Notes: generated by a model from the sequence alone, not told the origin. DNA of 38,594 bases from an uncultured Bacteroides sp. (GCA_947074235.1 CAMTOV010000010.1:1-38594), one strand, 5' to 3'. Positions 17,115-27,385 are shown, counted from the first letter of the stretch. Numbers and translations are program-made.

Positions 17115-18395
17115 TTATAAGTGTATATGATCGCTAATATCTTCGCTCAGTGGCATGCCCCATGTAGGTATCTTGCCGCCTAACTCATGATACATGTTTT
17201 TGAAGCTTATCTTCATAATGTAAGGTAAACGTCCCATTTGCATCACACTGATATTGCCTCCCCACCACTCGTTGGTGTGCATGTAGAAGCCTTTGTGACT
17301 ACCCATATCGCCAAAACATACCACCATAGGAGAAACGGGGTCGACTTTTGAATCGGCTTTATTGGGGTTGGTGAGACGTGCCAACATCTTGGATACTACC
17401 ATGGCTTCGGCATGGCCTAGAGCGCCTAGTTTGGGAACGGTGACAGCAGCGGCATCACCTACTGCAAATATTTCGGGATAATCGGGGTTGTGCATATACC
17501 AATCGGTGATAACGAAGCCTTCGGAATCGGTAAATGGTTTATTTTTCATAAATGAATGGGGCGCCCAGTTGGGGAAAACAATCTTCATTTCGGCTTCGAG
17601 ACTTGTTCCGTTTTTAAACTCGATACCTTCTTTGTAGATACGTTTCACTCCAACGGTGTTTGATACATAACCATATCCCATTTTTTGAGCCATAGGAAGT
17701 AGTTTTCCCAAAATGGTCTTACCGGCATCTTCAGCTATCACTTCGCCGGGTGTAAACATGGTGATTTTGCTGGCATCACCTAGTTTCTTTTCTTTCAACC
17801 AATCGGCCATAGAGAAAGATAATTCTATTGGAGGGCCTTCGCAAGCTGCTAGAGCCGAGGGCACATTGGGCAACTTAGGGCTTTGGCCTTGGATAAAACG
17901 ATCGGAGCCAATGGCAATAGGGCCACCTTTATATTCGTAGTTCAAGAATTTGCGTACTTTCTCTCCGTTGAAGGTATCGGAAAAGGTAAAGCCATAATCG
18001 GCAAAGCCTTCTATCTCATCGTAAGCCAGACGGCAGCCCAATGCAACGACCAAATAATCATATTTCATGGTTTGCGAGCAACTGCCGGCACGTTCGTTGG
18101 GCTTATAAATCACCTGTTTATTGTCCGCATCAATATCGAGCACTTCGGCCATAAAGAAGTGTGTGTTATCATCGTCAAGGTGTTTTTTGAACGAGAACAA
18201 TAGGCTATCGGCCGGATTGCGATTACCAAATACTTCGATAGGAATGTTGGGAATAAAATTGATGTAATCTTTTTTATCCATTACTACTATATTTACATGA
18301 TCGCTACACTCTTCGCGAATATATCGAGCAGCAGTGAGTCCGGCGAAATTACATCCTAGTATAAGCACCGTGGGTTTGTTGTCAAGCTTCTTCAT
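17115..18395 (-). CDS. NAD(P)/FAD-dependent oxidoreductase, sulfide:quinone reductase-like
   Basis: PTVLILGCNFAGLTAARYI dinucleotide fold; YDYLVVALGCRLAYDEIEG; YPEIFAVGDAAAVTVPKLG FAD motif. Confidence 0.85.
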   Translation of the reverse strand: MKKLDNKPTVLILGCNFAGLTAARYIREECSDHVNIVVMDKKDYINFIPNIPIEVFGNRNPADSLLFSFKKHLDDDNTHFFMAEVLDIDADNKQVIYKPNERAGSCSQTMKYDYLVVALGCRLAYDEIEGFADYGFTFSDTFNGEKVRKFLNYEYKGGPIAIGSDRFIQGQSPKLPNVPSALAACEGPPIELSFSMADWLKEKKLGDASKITMFTPGEVIAEDAGKTILGKLLPMAQKMGYGYVSNTVGVKRIYKEGIEFKNGTSLEAEMKIVFPNWAPHSFMKNKPFTDSEGFVITDWYMHNPDYPEIFAVGDAAAVTVPKLGALGHAEAMVVSKMLARLTNPNKADSKVDPVSPMVVCFGDMGSHKGFYMHTNEWWGGNISVMQMGRLPYIMKISFKNMYHELGGKIPTWGMPLSEDISDHIHL

Positions 18396-18493
18396 GATTT
18401 AATAATTCTAGTGGGTTGGTTTATTAAAAGATAACAAAACAGCCTATAGTTAGTTCACATACAAAATATATTTACTCACTAATAATTAACTAG

Positions 18494-19057
18494 TTAGCAA
18501 ACAATATCCGACCGATAATTGATATTGGCAAAGTTGTTATCTTCTTCGGGAGAGATAAGAAATGATTGGCTAACAGATGTATCGAGCAAGGAGCGTAGAT
18601 TATACGATTTCTTCTCTATCTTTTGTTGGATAGCGCTGAGCAGCGAACGGGATATAAGAAGTGGGAAAAGCTGTATACTTTGCCTGCAATCTTTCCAGTA
18701 GGTGATTTGCACCTCTTCGTTAATGGAGAGCAACCGTTTGGCACAAGCTACTGTCATATAAGGCATATCGCAACTAATGAAAAGGTAGTACGGGGAACGG
18801 GCGTGTAGCATGGCTGAGTAAATGCCTCCCAGTGGACCTATATCGGTGATTAAATCGGGTATACACGCTACACCCAATTGCTGATAATCATCGCATTGAC
18901 CACTGATAAAGACTTTGCTGCAAAGAGGTGTCAGTAGTTGGACTGCACGTGATAAGAGTGTTTGCCCCTGATGCACATAAAGGGCTTTGTTGCTACCAAA
19001 GCGTGAGCTTCTACCGCCGGCTAGCACTACTCCTATTATTTGATCTCGGGCAATCAT
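18494..19057 (-). CDS. mobA: Molybdenum cofactor guanylyltransferase
   Basis: GVVLAGGRSSRFGSNKALYVHQGQTLLSRAV nucleotidyltransferase motif. Gene context with nitrate reductase. Confidence 0.88.
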   Translation of the reverse strand: MIARDQIIGVVLAGGRSSRFGSNKALYVHQGQTLLSRAVQLLTPLCSKVFISGQCDDYQQLGVACIPDLITDIGPLGGIYSAMLHARSPYYLFISCDMPYMTVACAKRLLSINEEVQITYWKDCRQSIQLFPLLISRSLLSAIQQKIEKKSYNLRSLLDTSVSQSFLISPEEDNNFANINYRSDIVC

Positions 19058-19533
19058 TTACACTTTATTTGTTTGTAATGGGTGATGTGATAGTGTTGCA
19101 ATAGGTCGTTGAAACGATGAAGCCGAAAGACTAGCCTCAACTCTACCCCTGCAGATAGGGCTTGCTTTATCACATTATCGAACCCTTCTCCCTGCAACTC
19201 TTGGTTGCCAATCTCGTCAATCCAAATGGGCGTATGACCGACATGGATGGCATCAATCAACCATCGAGAGGCTTCTTGAAAGGCTTTTTGCGAGAACACA
19301 AAGCGATTGTATTGCAATAAATCGGTATCCACCAGCATATCTTTGTAAGCCTTGAAACGGATGAATGGGGCTGAACTTTTATCGGGCAGGCGCACTAGAT
19401 CATAGCCAATCCATTCATCTTCTTGATACACTTTTTGAGTAAGCACCCCCACACCGGCATTCTCTTCAAGATATAACTGCTCTAAAAGCGATGTCTTACC
19501 TGAACCTTTTCTACCGGTGATGATGGTAATCAT
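19054..19533 (-). CDS. THEP1-like P-loop NTPase
   Basis: Walker A GRKGSGKTSLLEQL and Walker-B-like PIWIDEIGNQELQGEGFDNVIKQAL. Overlaps both neighbouring CDSs by 4 nt. Confidence 0.7.
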   Translation of the reverse strand: MITIITGRKGSGKTSLLEQLYLEENAGVGVLTQKVYQEDEWIGYDLVRLPDKSSAPFIRFKAYKDMLVDTDLLQYNRFVFSQKAFQEASRWLIDAIHVGHTPIWIDEIGNQELQGEGFDNVIKQALSAGVELRLVFRLHRFNDLLQHYHITHYKQIKCK

Positions 19534-20225
19534 AGTTTATCAATCAATGTTTTGGAAGAGTCGAACATCTTGTTGCCGCGAAACATATACATCACCGGAG
19601 CTTTTATCATGTGCATCAGTTTGGTGTATGGGAATATCATGAAGATAAAGAACCCATTGACAATGTGAAGTTTATAAATGATGTTGGCTTCTAGGATATG
19701 TTTCCATGCGTTGGGTTCGAACCATACAAGACCTTGCGCCCAGTAATCGAAAGCCAAATAATCGGCAAGTGTAGACTGGGTAGTGATGTAGGTGCTAAGC
19801 AACCCGAGCGATATTTGCACCAAGATAAGAAACACGATGAAGTAATCTTGAAAAGAGCTGGTGCTATGCACACGGCTTGAAACAAACTTGCGTATGCAAA
19901 GCAATGACAAACCAATAAAGGCAAAGAAGCCGGCACACAAACCGATGGAGATGGCAAGCATCCGTTTGGTTTCGAGCGGCATAAACCACTCAATAACGAA
20001 TGGTGGTGTGAATAACCCAAACACATGACCAAAGAATACTAAGATAATGCCATAGTGAAACAACGGACTACCCCACTTGATGAGCCAGTCTTTCTCGAGG
20101 AATTGAGTAGATGTGGCATGAATCGTTTTGTTGGACACAAAGAAATGATAAAGCACACCTATCAAAAAAGCTGTGAGGGCTATATATGGCAGGTAGCCCA
20201 AGAATAAACCATTAACATAATCCAT
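19530..20225 (-). CDS. narI: Respiratory nitrate reductase gamma subunit (cytochrome b)
   Basis: 231 aa, multi-TM, with His in FHYGIILVFFGHVFG and YKLHIVNGFFIFMIFPYTKLMHM, matching the NarI heme-ligand pattern. Confidence 0.93.
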   Translation of the reverse strand: MDYVNGLFLGYLPYIALTAFLIGVLYHFFVSNKTIHATSTQFLEKDWLIKWGSPLFHYGIILVFFGHVFGLFTPPFVIEWFMPLETKRMLAISIGLCAGFFAFIGLSLLCIRKFVSSRVHSTSSFQDYFIVFLILVQISLGLLSTYITTQSTLADYLAFDYWAQGLVWFEPNAWKHILEANIIYKLHIVNGFFIFMIFPYTKLMHMIKAPVMYMFRGNKMFDSSKTLIDKL

Positions 20226-20237
20226 ATCTATGCATAT

Positions 20238-20768
20238 TTAGGTTGCCAATACTGTTACTTCTCTACCCATCAGCGATTGAAGAATATTGAAGATGTATTT
20301 GTAGAAAACATCTTTCTCGTTGGTGAGTTTATGAAGTTTTTCAATCACATTTTTGATATCATTTAATAGTTTTATCGTTTTACCCTCGTCGGTTTGAAAC
20401 GATAAATACTCAAGAAACACGGGCAGGTAATCGGGAAGTTCATTGGTGGTTAGCTCAAAGCCATCATTGCTATATGTTTCTTTGAGATTGACCATAGCCA
20501 TGCCCCGTTGGCGCGAATCTCCATAGATATGATCGAACAGATAAAGATTAATCTGTTTGGACATATCAAATACATTGACGTAATACATTTGCCACTCTTC
20601 CAATGAGAGTTTTTCGCACTCGGATAGGAAGGCATCCAGTTGTTTCAGTTCCTCCTCATTGAGATAATGATCGCAAGTAGCTTCATTGTCAATAAAAGGA
20701 ATAGTATCATAAACATCCTTTTCGGGATATTCGAGTAACAAGGATAATATTTTATATGTTTTCTGCAT
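20238..20768 (-). CDS. narJ: Nitrate reductase molybdenum cofactor assembly chaperone
   Basis: 176 aa; ILSLLLEYPEKDVYD...YLPVFLEYLSF typical of NarJ/TorD. Position between narH and narI. Confidence 0.88.
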   Translation of the reverse strand: MQKTYKILSLLLEYPEKDVYDTIPFIDNEATCDHYLNEEELKQLDAFLSECEKLSLEEWQMYYVNVFDMSKQINLYLFDHIYGDSRQRGMAMVNLKETYSNDGFELTTNELPDYLPVFLEYLSFQTDEGKTIKLLNDIKNVIEKLHKLTNEKDVFYKYIFNILQSLMGREVTVLAT

Positions 20769-20798
20769 AAAGTAAAGTAAAATGTTTATTAAGCAATA

Positions 20799-22277
20799 TT
20801 ATAAGCCGCCAAAGGCGTTCCATTCGTTGGGGTTGCCATCGGGATATTCGTAGCCACCTTCTGAGCGCAAAGCGAACATATCTTTATCATCTTTATAGGA
20901 GGTGGTAGGCACCACAAAGCGATCTTCATAGTTGGCTATGGCCAGATAGCGATACATCTCTTCGTATTGCTCGGCAGTGAGTCCTAATTCTTGCGGCACA
21001 TCGGGGTTGTCTACTCCTTCTACTGTTTGCTGGCGTTTGCGTCGGCGCAAGGCTATGAGCTTTTCGAGTGCCTCAACCACTAGTTTCTCATTGCCTGCTG
21101 TGAGCATATTAGCAATATACTTGATGGGAATGCGCATATCGGCTACATTGGCCACATACACGTCAGACGATTCGGCCTTATTTATTTCTTGCAGCACTGG
21201 CGATAATGGTGGTATATACCACACCATAGGGAAGGTGCGAAACTCGGGATGAAGCGGAAAGGCTAGCTTCCACTCTTTTGTCATTTTATAGACGGGCGAT
21301 TGCTTGGCTGCTTCTAGATATTCATAGGTGATGCCCTGGTTGAGTGCTTCGGCATAGACTTGTGGGTCGTTGGGATTGAGAAAGACTTCCAATTGTGCTT
21401 CGTACAAATCTTGCGGATTTTCGGTGGCAACACTAGTTGCAATCTTATCTTCATCGTAAAGCATCACCCCCAAGTAGCGGATGCGTCCTACACACGAGTG
21501 TGAACAGGTGGTAGGCAGCCCACTCTCGATAAGTGGGAAACAGAAGATACACTTCTCGGAACGCTGACGACGCCAGTTGAAATAGGTCTTTTTGAAAGGA
21601 CAAGCGCTGACACACTCGCGCCAGCCACGACACTTATCTTGGTCGATAAGTACGATGCCATCTTTCTCGCGTTTGTAGATAGCCCCCGAAGGACATGCTG
21701 CCAGACATGCAGGATGCAGGCAGTGCTCACAAATGCGAGGTAGATAGTACATGAATGAGCGTTCGAACTCCTCCATTCCTTTTTGATCCATATCTTGTAG
21801 ATTGGGATCGGACTTGCGATTCTTGAAAGGGCCTCCCAAATCATCTTCCCAGTTGGGACCGTATTTTATATCCATCAGCTTGCCGGTGATGAGTGAGTAT
21901 GGGCGAGCAGTGGGAACGGTTTTGCACTGTTTGCTATCTCTCAGCACTGATAAGTTGAACGTAAACGGCTCGTAGTACCGGTTGATAGAGGGAAGATAAG
22001 GATTGGCAAAGAGGTCGGTGAGTATCTTAAAACGTGAACCTTGCACGAGGTCTACTTTACCTTTTTTGGCCAACTTCCATCCTCCTTTGTATCTCTTTTG
22101 GTCTTCCCAGTCGATGGGATATCCCGGACCGGGCTTAGCCTCAACATTATTAAACCAAACATACTCTACCCCTTCGCGACTGGTCCATACATTTTTGCAA
22201 GTGACCGAACAAGTGTGACACCCGATACATTTATCGAGATTCATCACCATGGCTATTTGTGCTTTAATCTTCATCAT
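20799..22277 (-). CDS. narH: Respiratory nitrate reductase beta subunit (Fe-S)
   Basis: CIGCHTCSVTCKNVW, CEHCLHPACLAACPSGA, CRGWRECVSACPFKK (Trp in place of a Cys, as in NarH) and CIFCFPLIESGLPTTCSHSCVGR. Confidence 0.97.
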   Translation of the reverse strand: MMKIKAQIAMVMNLDKCIGCHTCSVTCKNVWTSREGVEYVWFNNVEAKPGPGYPIDWEDQKRYKGGWKLAKKGKVDLVQGSRFKILTDLFANPYLPSINRYYEPFTFNLSVLRDSKQCKTVPTARPYSLITGKLMDIKYGPNWEDDLGGPFKNRKSDPNLQDMDQKGMEEFERSFMYYLPRICEHCLHPACLAACPSGAIYKREKDGIVLIDQDKCRGWRECVSACPFKKTYFNWRRQRSEKCIFCFPLIESGLPTTCSHSCVGRIRYLGVMLYDEDKIATSVATENPQDLYEAQLEVFLNPNDPQVYAEALNQGITYEYLEAAKQSPVYKMTKEWKLAFPLHPEFRTFPMVWYIPPLSPVLQEINKAESSDVYVANVADMRIPIKYIANMLTAGNEKLVVEALEKLIALRRRKRQQTVEGVDNPDVPQELGLTAEQYEEMYRYLAIANYEDRFVVPTTSYKDDKDMFALRSEGGYEYPDGNPNEWNAFGGL

Positions 22278-22278
22278 G

Positions 22279-25200
22279 TTACTCTTTTATGGGTTCATCG
22301 GTTTCATCACCCCATTGCACTTTATCGCACTTACGCAAAAGAACTACCTCATCGCGATTGGCACCAATGGTTCCGTAATAATTTAAACTAAAGGATAGCT
22401 GTGCATAGCCTCCAATCATGTGTGTGGGTTTGGGGCACAAGCGAGAGATGGAGTTGTGTATGCCACCACGGTTGCCAGTAGTAGGACTAAGGGGCACGTT
22501 GACCATTCGCTCTTGATTGTGATAGAAATAGACTGCTCCTTGTGGGATGCGTTGCGACACGACTGCTCTACACATGGCAGAGCCGTTGTTGTTGAGCACT
22601 TCTACCCAATCGTTGTCTTTGAGGTTGATGCTATCGGCATCTTTCTCGCTTATCCAGATGACCGGACCGCCACGACCGAGGGTGAGCATCATCAGGTTGT
22701 CGGCCCACGTAGAGTGTATGCCCCATTTATTGTGAGGTGTCATCAAATTGAGTGTCAATATATCGCCGGTGATGCCGAGACGCTCTTTGAGATTATCGAC
22801 TTCTTTTTTGCACAAAGGCGGTTTGTATACCACCAGGTTCTCGCCAAAGGCCGAAATCCAAGGGTGATCTTGATAGAGAGTTTGACGGCCGCTCAAAGTG
22901 CGCCAAGGTACTAACTCAAACACATTGACATGATTGGCCGAATAGGTATTTTCATCATTTTCTACACCACTCCAGATAGGCGACACCAAGGCTCTGCGTG
23001 GCTGCTCTACCAAGTCGCGATAGCGCAGGTGTGTCTCTTCCTGACCGTCGGCCAAGTGAGTAAGTTGAAGCCCTGTTTTGCCTTCCAACGATTTCCAAGC
23101 TTTCACTCCTACCTCGCCATTGCTTTCGGGAGATAGGGTAAGGATGGTTTCTACCGCATCGATATCGCTATCAATGCGTGGTAGACCTTGGGAATCGCCT
23201 TCGTTCAGCACCACACCATTGAGTCGTTTTAAGAAATCGATCTCTTCTTGCACTTTCCAGCTAATGCCTTTGCCGCCTTCGCCCAAAGTAGACATCAATG
23301 GGCCTAAGGAAGTAAAGCGTTTGTAGGTATCGGGATAGTTGCGCTCTACGGTAACGAGGTGTCCCATATCTTTACCCGGAACGGGTATGGTATTGTTTAC
23401 TTTCCAATCTTCTACATGCAAGGGCTCGGATATCTCACCGGGCGAATCGTGCAACAAGGGGGCTAACACTACATCTTGCTCTACGCCGAGATGCCCCACA
23501 CAGAGTTCGGAGAACTTCTTGGACAGGTCTTTGAAGAACTGCCAATCCGACCGTGACTCCCAAACTGGATCGATGGCCTGAGAGAAGGGATGGATAAATG
23601 GGTGCATATCGGTAGAGCTGATATCGTTTTTCTCGTACCACGATGCAGCAGGCAGCACGATATCGGAATGCAAGGAAGAGGTAGTCATGCGGTAGTCTAC
23701 CGTGACAACCAAATCGAGCTTGCCGGTGGTTTCTTCTTCGCGCCATTTTTCAAACTGAGGCAATGGTTGTTGCATCTGTTTAATGTCTTCGCCCAAGAGG
23801 TTGTTTTGCGTGCCAAGCAGGTGCTTCATCACATACTCCATGCCCTTGGCGCTACAACCAAAGAGATTGGCTCGCCAAATAAATAAATTACGAGGGAAGT
23901 TGACAGGGTTGTCCAAATCTTCGGAAGCCAAATACATATCGCCTGTATGCAGCTTATTGGTCACATAATCGTCTACGCTCTGACCTTGCTTTTTAGCCTC
24001 ATCGGCAATAGACAAGGAGTTGACATTGAGTTGTGGGGAAACAGGCAACCAGCCCAATCGCTGCGAGCGAATGTTGCAATCGACCATCGTTAGGTCTTTC
24101 CACTTATCCTTATCGGCCAATGGAGAGAGCTGATCTTCTATATTTACCTTTTCGTATCGCCATTGGTCGCTATGCATATAGAAATAGCTGGTAGAGTTCA
24201 TCTGTCGAGGCGGACGACACCAGTCGGTAGCAAAAGCCAAGACACTCCACCCTACTTGCGGACGCACTTTCTCTTGCCCCACATAGTGAGCCCAGCCACC
24301 GCCCGACTTGCCCACTGTGCCACAAAGCACCAGCAGATTGATAGCGGAGCGATAGGTCATGTCGGTATTGTACCACTGATTGACCCCTGCACCGATTATA
24401 ATCATCGATTTACCTTCTGTCTTAGCCGCATTGTCGGCAAACTGACGGGCCACGGTGATAATTTGATTGGCAGGTACACCTGTAATCTGCTCTTGCCAAG
24501 CCGGGGTGTAAGGGATGTTATCGGAATAATCTTTAGCAACATTATCATCGCCCAAACCACGGTCTATTCCATAATTGGCCACTAAGAGGTCGAAAGCTGT
24601 AGTGCAGTATATATCGCCCTCTTTGGTAGTACATTTTATTACAGGTACTTTTCGCTGCTGGATGTTGCCATGATTGGAGGCGCTGTAGTATGGATTCTTA
24701 TAATCTTCACCACCGAAATAAGGGAATGCTACATCTAGCAATTCCTCTCTTTTATCGATAACAGATAGAAGTGGCGTATAAGCATCGCCGGTGCGTACAT
24801 CTTGCCATTTCAGATTCCATTTGCCACTATTGTCCCAGCGTGAGCCCATGGCACCATTGGGCACTACCATCTTGCCGGTAGCCTCATCGAGCAACACGAG
24901 ATGCCAGTCGGCATGATCGGCTACCCCTAGTTGGTCGGCAAAATCGGATGTACGAAGCATCATGCCACTTTTATAATAACCATCGGGAGTCTTTTCGAGC
25001 TTCACCAAATAAGGCAAATCGGTATATTGTTTGACGTAATTGTCGAAGTAAGGTGTTTTGTTTTTGATGTAAAACTCATTGATGATAACATGCCCCATAG
25101 CCATGCCCAAAGCCGAGTCTGTGCCCTGCTTGGGTGCAATCCATGTATCGGCAAACTTGGTAGCAGCACTATAATCGGGAGAGATAACTACCACCTTGGT

Positions 25201-26025
25201 ACCTTTGTATCTTACTTGGGTAAGAAAGGGTGAGTCGGGCGTACGAGTGATGGGTACATTAGAGCCCCATAGCATAAGATAAGAGGAGTTATACCAATCG
25301 GCACTTTCGGGCACATCAGTCTGCTCGCCCCACGTTTGTGGCGACGAAGGAGGTAGGTCGCAGTAAAAATCATAGAAGCTCAAGCAAGTTCCACCCAAAA
25401 GACTGAGATAGCGAGTGCCCGATGCATAAGAGACCATAGAGAAGGCAGGTATTGGCGTGAATCCCACCACTCGGTCGGGCCCATAGGTCTTGATGGTGTA
25501 GATATTGGCAGCAGCAATCATCTCCAAAGCCTCATCCCAAGGCACACGAATAAAGCCACCCAATCCTCTTCTGCTCTTATACAAAACAGATTGAGATTTA
25601 TCATCCATCACCGATTGCCAAGCTTTTACGGGGTCGGTGTTTTGAGACTTAGCGTCACGATAAGCACGTAGCAACTCATAGCGAACCATGGGGTGCTTTA
25701 CCCTACCCGAATTGTATAGATACCACGAGTAGCTTGCACCACGTGGACAGCCTCGCGGTTCGTGATTGGGCAGTCCCGGATGGTTACGGGGATAATCGGT
25801 TTCTTGCAACTCCCAAGTCACAATGCCTTTCTTTACAAAGATTTTCCACGAGCACGAACCTGTACAGTTCACGCCATGTGTAGAACGCACCTCTTTGTCG
25901 TGTTCCCAACGAAAACGATAAAAGTTCTCCGAAGGTCGTTTATCGTTTAAGTCATTCTTACTTACATTTTGTTCTCCAGTTTCTTTCTGAACGAAATAAC
26001 GAGATTTATTAAAAACGGATTTCAT
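22279..26025 (-). CDS. narG: Respiratory nitrate reductase alpha subunit (molybdopterin)
   Basis: 1248 aa; STHGVNCTGSCSWKIFVKKGIVTWELQETDYP, NHEPRGCPRGASYSWYLY, WGSNVPITRTPDSPFLTQVRYKGTK. Confidence 0.97.
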   Translation of the reverse strand: MKSVFNKSRYFVQKETGEQNVSKNDLNDKRPSENFYRFRWEHDKEVRSTHGVNCTGSCSWKIFVKKGIVTWELQETDYPRNHPGLPNHEPRGCPRGASYSWYLYNSGRVKHPMVRYELLRAYRDAKSQNTDPVKAWQSVMDDKSQSVLYKSRRGLGGFIRVPWDEALEMIAAANIYTIKTYGPDRVVGFTPIPAFSMVSYASGTRYLSLLGGTCLSFYDFYCDLPPSSPQTWGEQTDVPESADWYNSSYLMLWGSNVPITRTPDSPFLTQVRYKGTKVVVISPDYSAATKFADTWIAPKQGTDSALGMAMGHVIINEFYIKNKTPYFDNYVKQYTDLPYLVKLEKTPDGYYKSGMMLRTSDFADQLGVADHADWHLVLLDEATGKMVVPNGAMGSRWDNSGKWNLKWQDVRTGDAYTPLLSVIDKREELLDVAFPYFGGEDYKNPYYSASNHGNIQQRKVPVIKCTTKEGDIYCTTAFDLLVANYGIDRGLGDDNVAKDYSDNIPYTPAWQEQITGVPANQIITVARQFADNAAKTEGKSMIIIGAGVNQWYNTDMTYRSAINLLVLCGTVGKSGGGWAHYVGQEKVRPQVGWSVLAFATDWCRPPRQMNSTSYFYMHSDQWRYEKVNIEDQLSPLADKDKWKDLTMVDCNIRSQRLGWLPVSPQLNVNSLSIADEAKKQGQSVDDYVTNKLHTGDMYLASEDLDNPVNFPRNLFIWRANLFGCSAKGMEYVMKHLLGTQNNLLGEDIKQMQQPLPQFEKWREEETTGKLDLVVTVDYRMTTSSLHSDIVLPAASWYEKNDISSTDMHPFIHPFSQAIDPVWESRSDWQFFKDLSKKFSELCVGHLGVEQDVVLAPLLHDSPGEISEPLHVEDWKVNNTIPVPGKDMGHLVTVERNYPDTYKRFTSLGPLMSTLGEGGKGISWKVQEEIDFLKRLNGVVLNEGDSQGLPRIDSDIDAVETILTLSPESNGEVGVKAWKSLEGKTGLQLTHLADGQEETHLRYRDLVEQPRRALVSPIWSGVENDENTYSANHVNVFELVPWRTLSGRQTLYQDHPWISAFGENLVVYKPPLCKKEVDNLKERLGITGDILTLNLMTPHNKWGIHSTWADNLMMLTLGRGGPVIWISEKDADSINLKDNDWVEVLNNNGSAMCRAVVSQRIPQGAVYFYHNQERMVNVPLSPTTGNRGGIHNSISRLCPKPTHMIGGYAQLSFSLNYYGTIGANRDEVVLLRKCDKVQWGDETDEPIKE

Positions 26026-26085
26026 AAGCTAGTACCGTTAGTTATTATTACATAGTATTTTAGATTGCAGGTTTAAAAGGCTCTT

Positions 26086-27372
26086 TCAGGTTGTAGATTT
26101 TGGAGTTGCTTTCATAAAGAGCATCAATATAAACAAGCAGACGATGGCAAGAATTAGATAAATGCCAAAGCCCCAAGCATAGCCATCGTGCCCCATATGA
26201 GAAGCAATCATTCCCATAAGAGGAGGAAAGGCAAATCCACCAAATGCGCCAATGCCACCAATCCATCCAGAAGCACCTCCTACGGCCTTAGGGATATAGA
26301 TAGGAACCATCTTGAATACAGCTGTATTGTTGATGCCCATAGCAATGGCAAGTATGATAGTGAAGATGAGCGACAAAGCAAAACTACGACTCAGCATCAT
26401 GCCTATAGCACCTATAGCTATCAGTATCATGGAGGTGTAGCAAAGTTTGCGCCCACCAAACTTATCGGCAAAGGGACCAGTTCCGGCACGTATTAACGCC
26501 GAGAACATAGAGAAACATGCAGTGAGTAGTCCACATTGGATATCGCCAAGGCCATAAAACTCGCGCCAGAAACTAGGATACCACACGGTGAGGGCTAAGA
26601 AACCGCCAAAGGTGACGAAGTAAAGGATGGTGAGCAACCAGGTGCCCGGTATTTTGGCGGATGTAGCCAAACTCTTCTTTACCGAACCTGTAGGAAATAA
26701 CTCTTGTCCTTGAGTGAGTGCCTGAGTCTTTGCTTCGTCATCTGATAGGCCTTTTTTCTTTAACTGAAAATAGGGAGCATTGCGGGCAAAGAGGATATAA
26801 ATAAGCGTACCTATCAATAAGAAGACGGTCCACCCAACATAGGCATAGCCTAAACCAATAGCAGCAATAACAATAGGGAGTAATAAGGCAAACAGCCCCG
26901 GTGCTAATGTACCAATGCCACCAAACATACCAGTAGCATATCCTTGCTTCTTGGATGGAAACCAATAGGAAGCCTGACTAATACCCACCGAGAAGGTAGC
27001 TACACCACAACCGGCTAATAGCCCCAAGAATAATATGAGCGGGAAAGTTCCATCCATATTATCGGGATAATTGGCATTGACAAGCCACATCAACCCTCCT
27101 ACACCTATCACAGAAAGTATAAGAAGGATAGCGAATGGTTTTTTACCTCCGGTGGTATCTACCCAAGCGCCAAATGGGATGCGTAGCAATGAGCCCGATA
27201 AAGAGGGAATGGCTACAAGAAGACCGATGGTGGCAGGATCGAGTTTCATCACATCGCCAAACTTGTGCGCTGTGGGACCAAACAGAGATACAGACGCCAT
27301 GCCAAAGAAAAAGCCTAGGGTAGCAATCCACAATCCCGAAACTGAGTTGCCTTTAATTTTTAGGGGATTCAT
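26086..27372 (-). CDS. narK: MFS nitrate/nitrite transporter
   Basis: 428 aa, 12-TM MFS; FGGIGTLAPGLFALLLPIV and context immediately upstream of narGHJI. Confidence 0.88.
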   Translation of the reverse strand: MNPLKIKGNSVSGLWIATLGFFFGMASVSLFGPTAHKFGDVMKLDPATIGLLVAIPSLSGSLLRIPFGAWVDTTGGKKPFAILLILSVIGVGGLMWLVNANYPDNMDGTFPLILFLGLLAGCGVATFSVGISQASYWFPSKKQGYATGMFGGIGTLAPGLFALLLPIVIAAIGLGYAYVGWTVFLLIGTLIYILFARNAPYFQLKKKGLSDDEAKTQALTQGQELFPTGSVKKSLATSAKIPGTWLLTILYFVTFGGFLALTVWYPSFWREFYGLGDIQCGLLTACFSMFSALIRAGTGPFADKFGGRKLCYTSMILIAIGAIGMMLSRSFALSLIFTIILAIAMGINNTAVFKMVPIYIPKAVGGASGWIGGIGAFGGFAFPPLMGMIASHMGHDGYAWGFGIYLILAIVCLFILMLFMKATPKSTT

Positions 27373-27385
27373 GTTGTTTATTTAT

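Noticed and set aside
22420-22914. 164-aa plus-strand ORF antisense to narG
   Set aside because: narG is unambiguous on the minus strand; the antisense frame has low-complexity, non-protein-like content.
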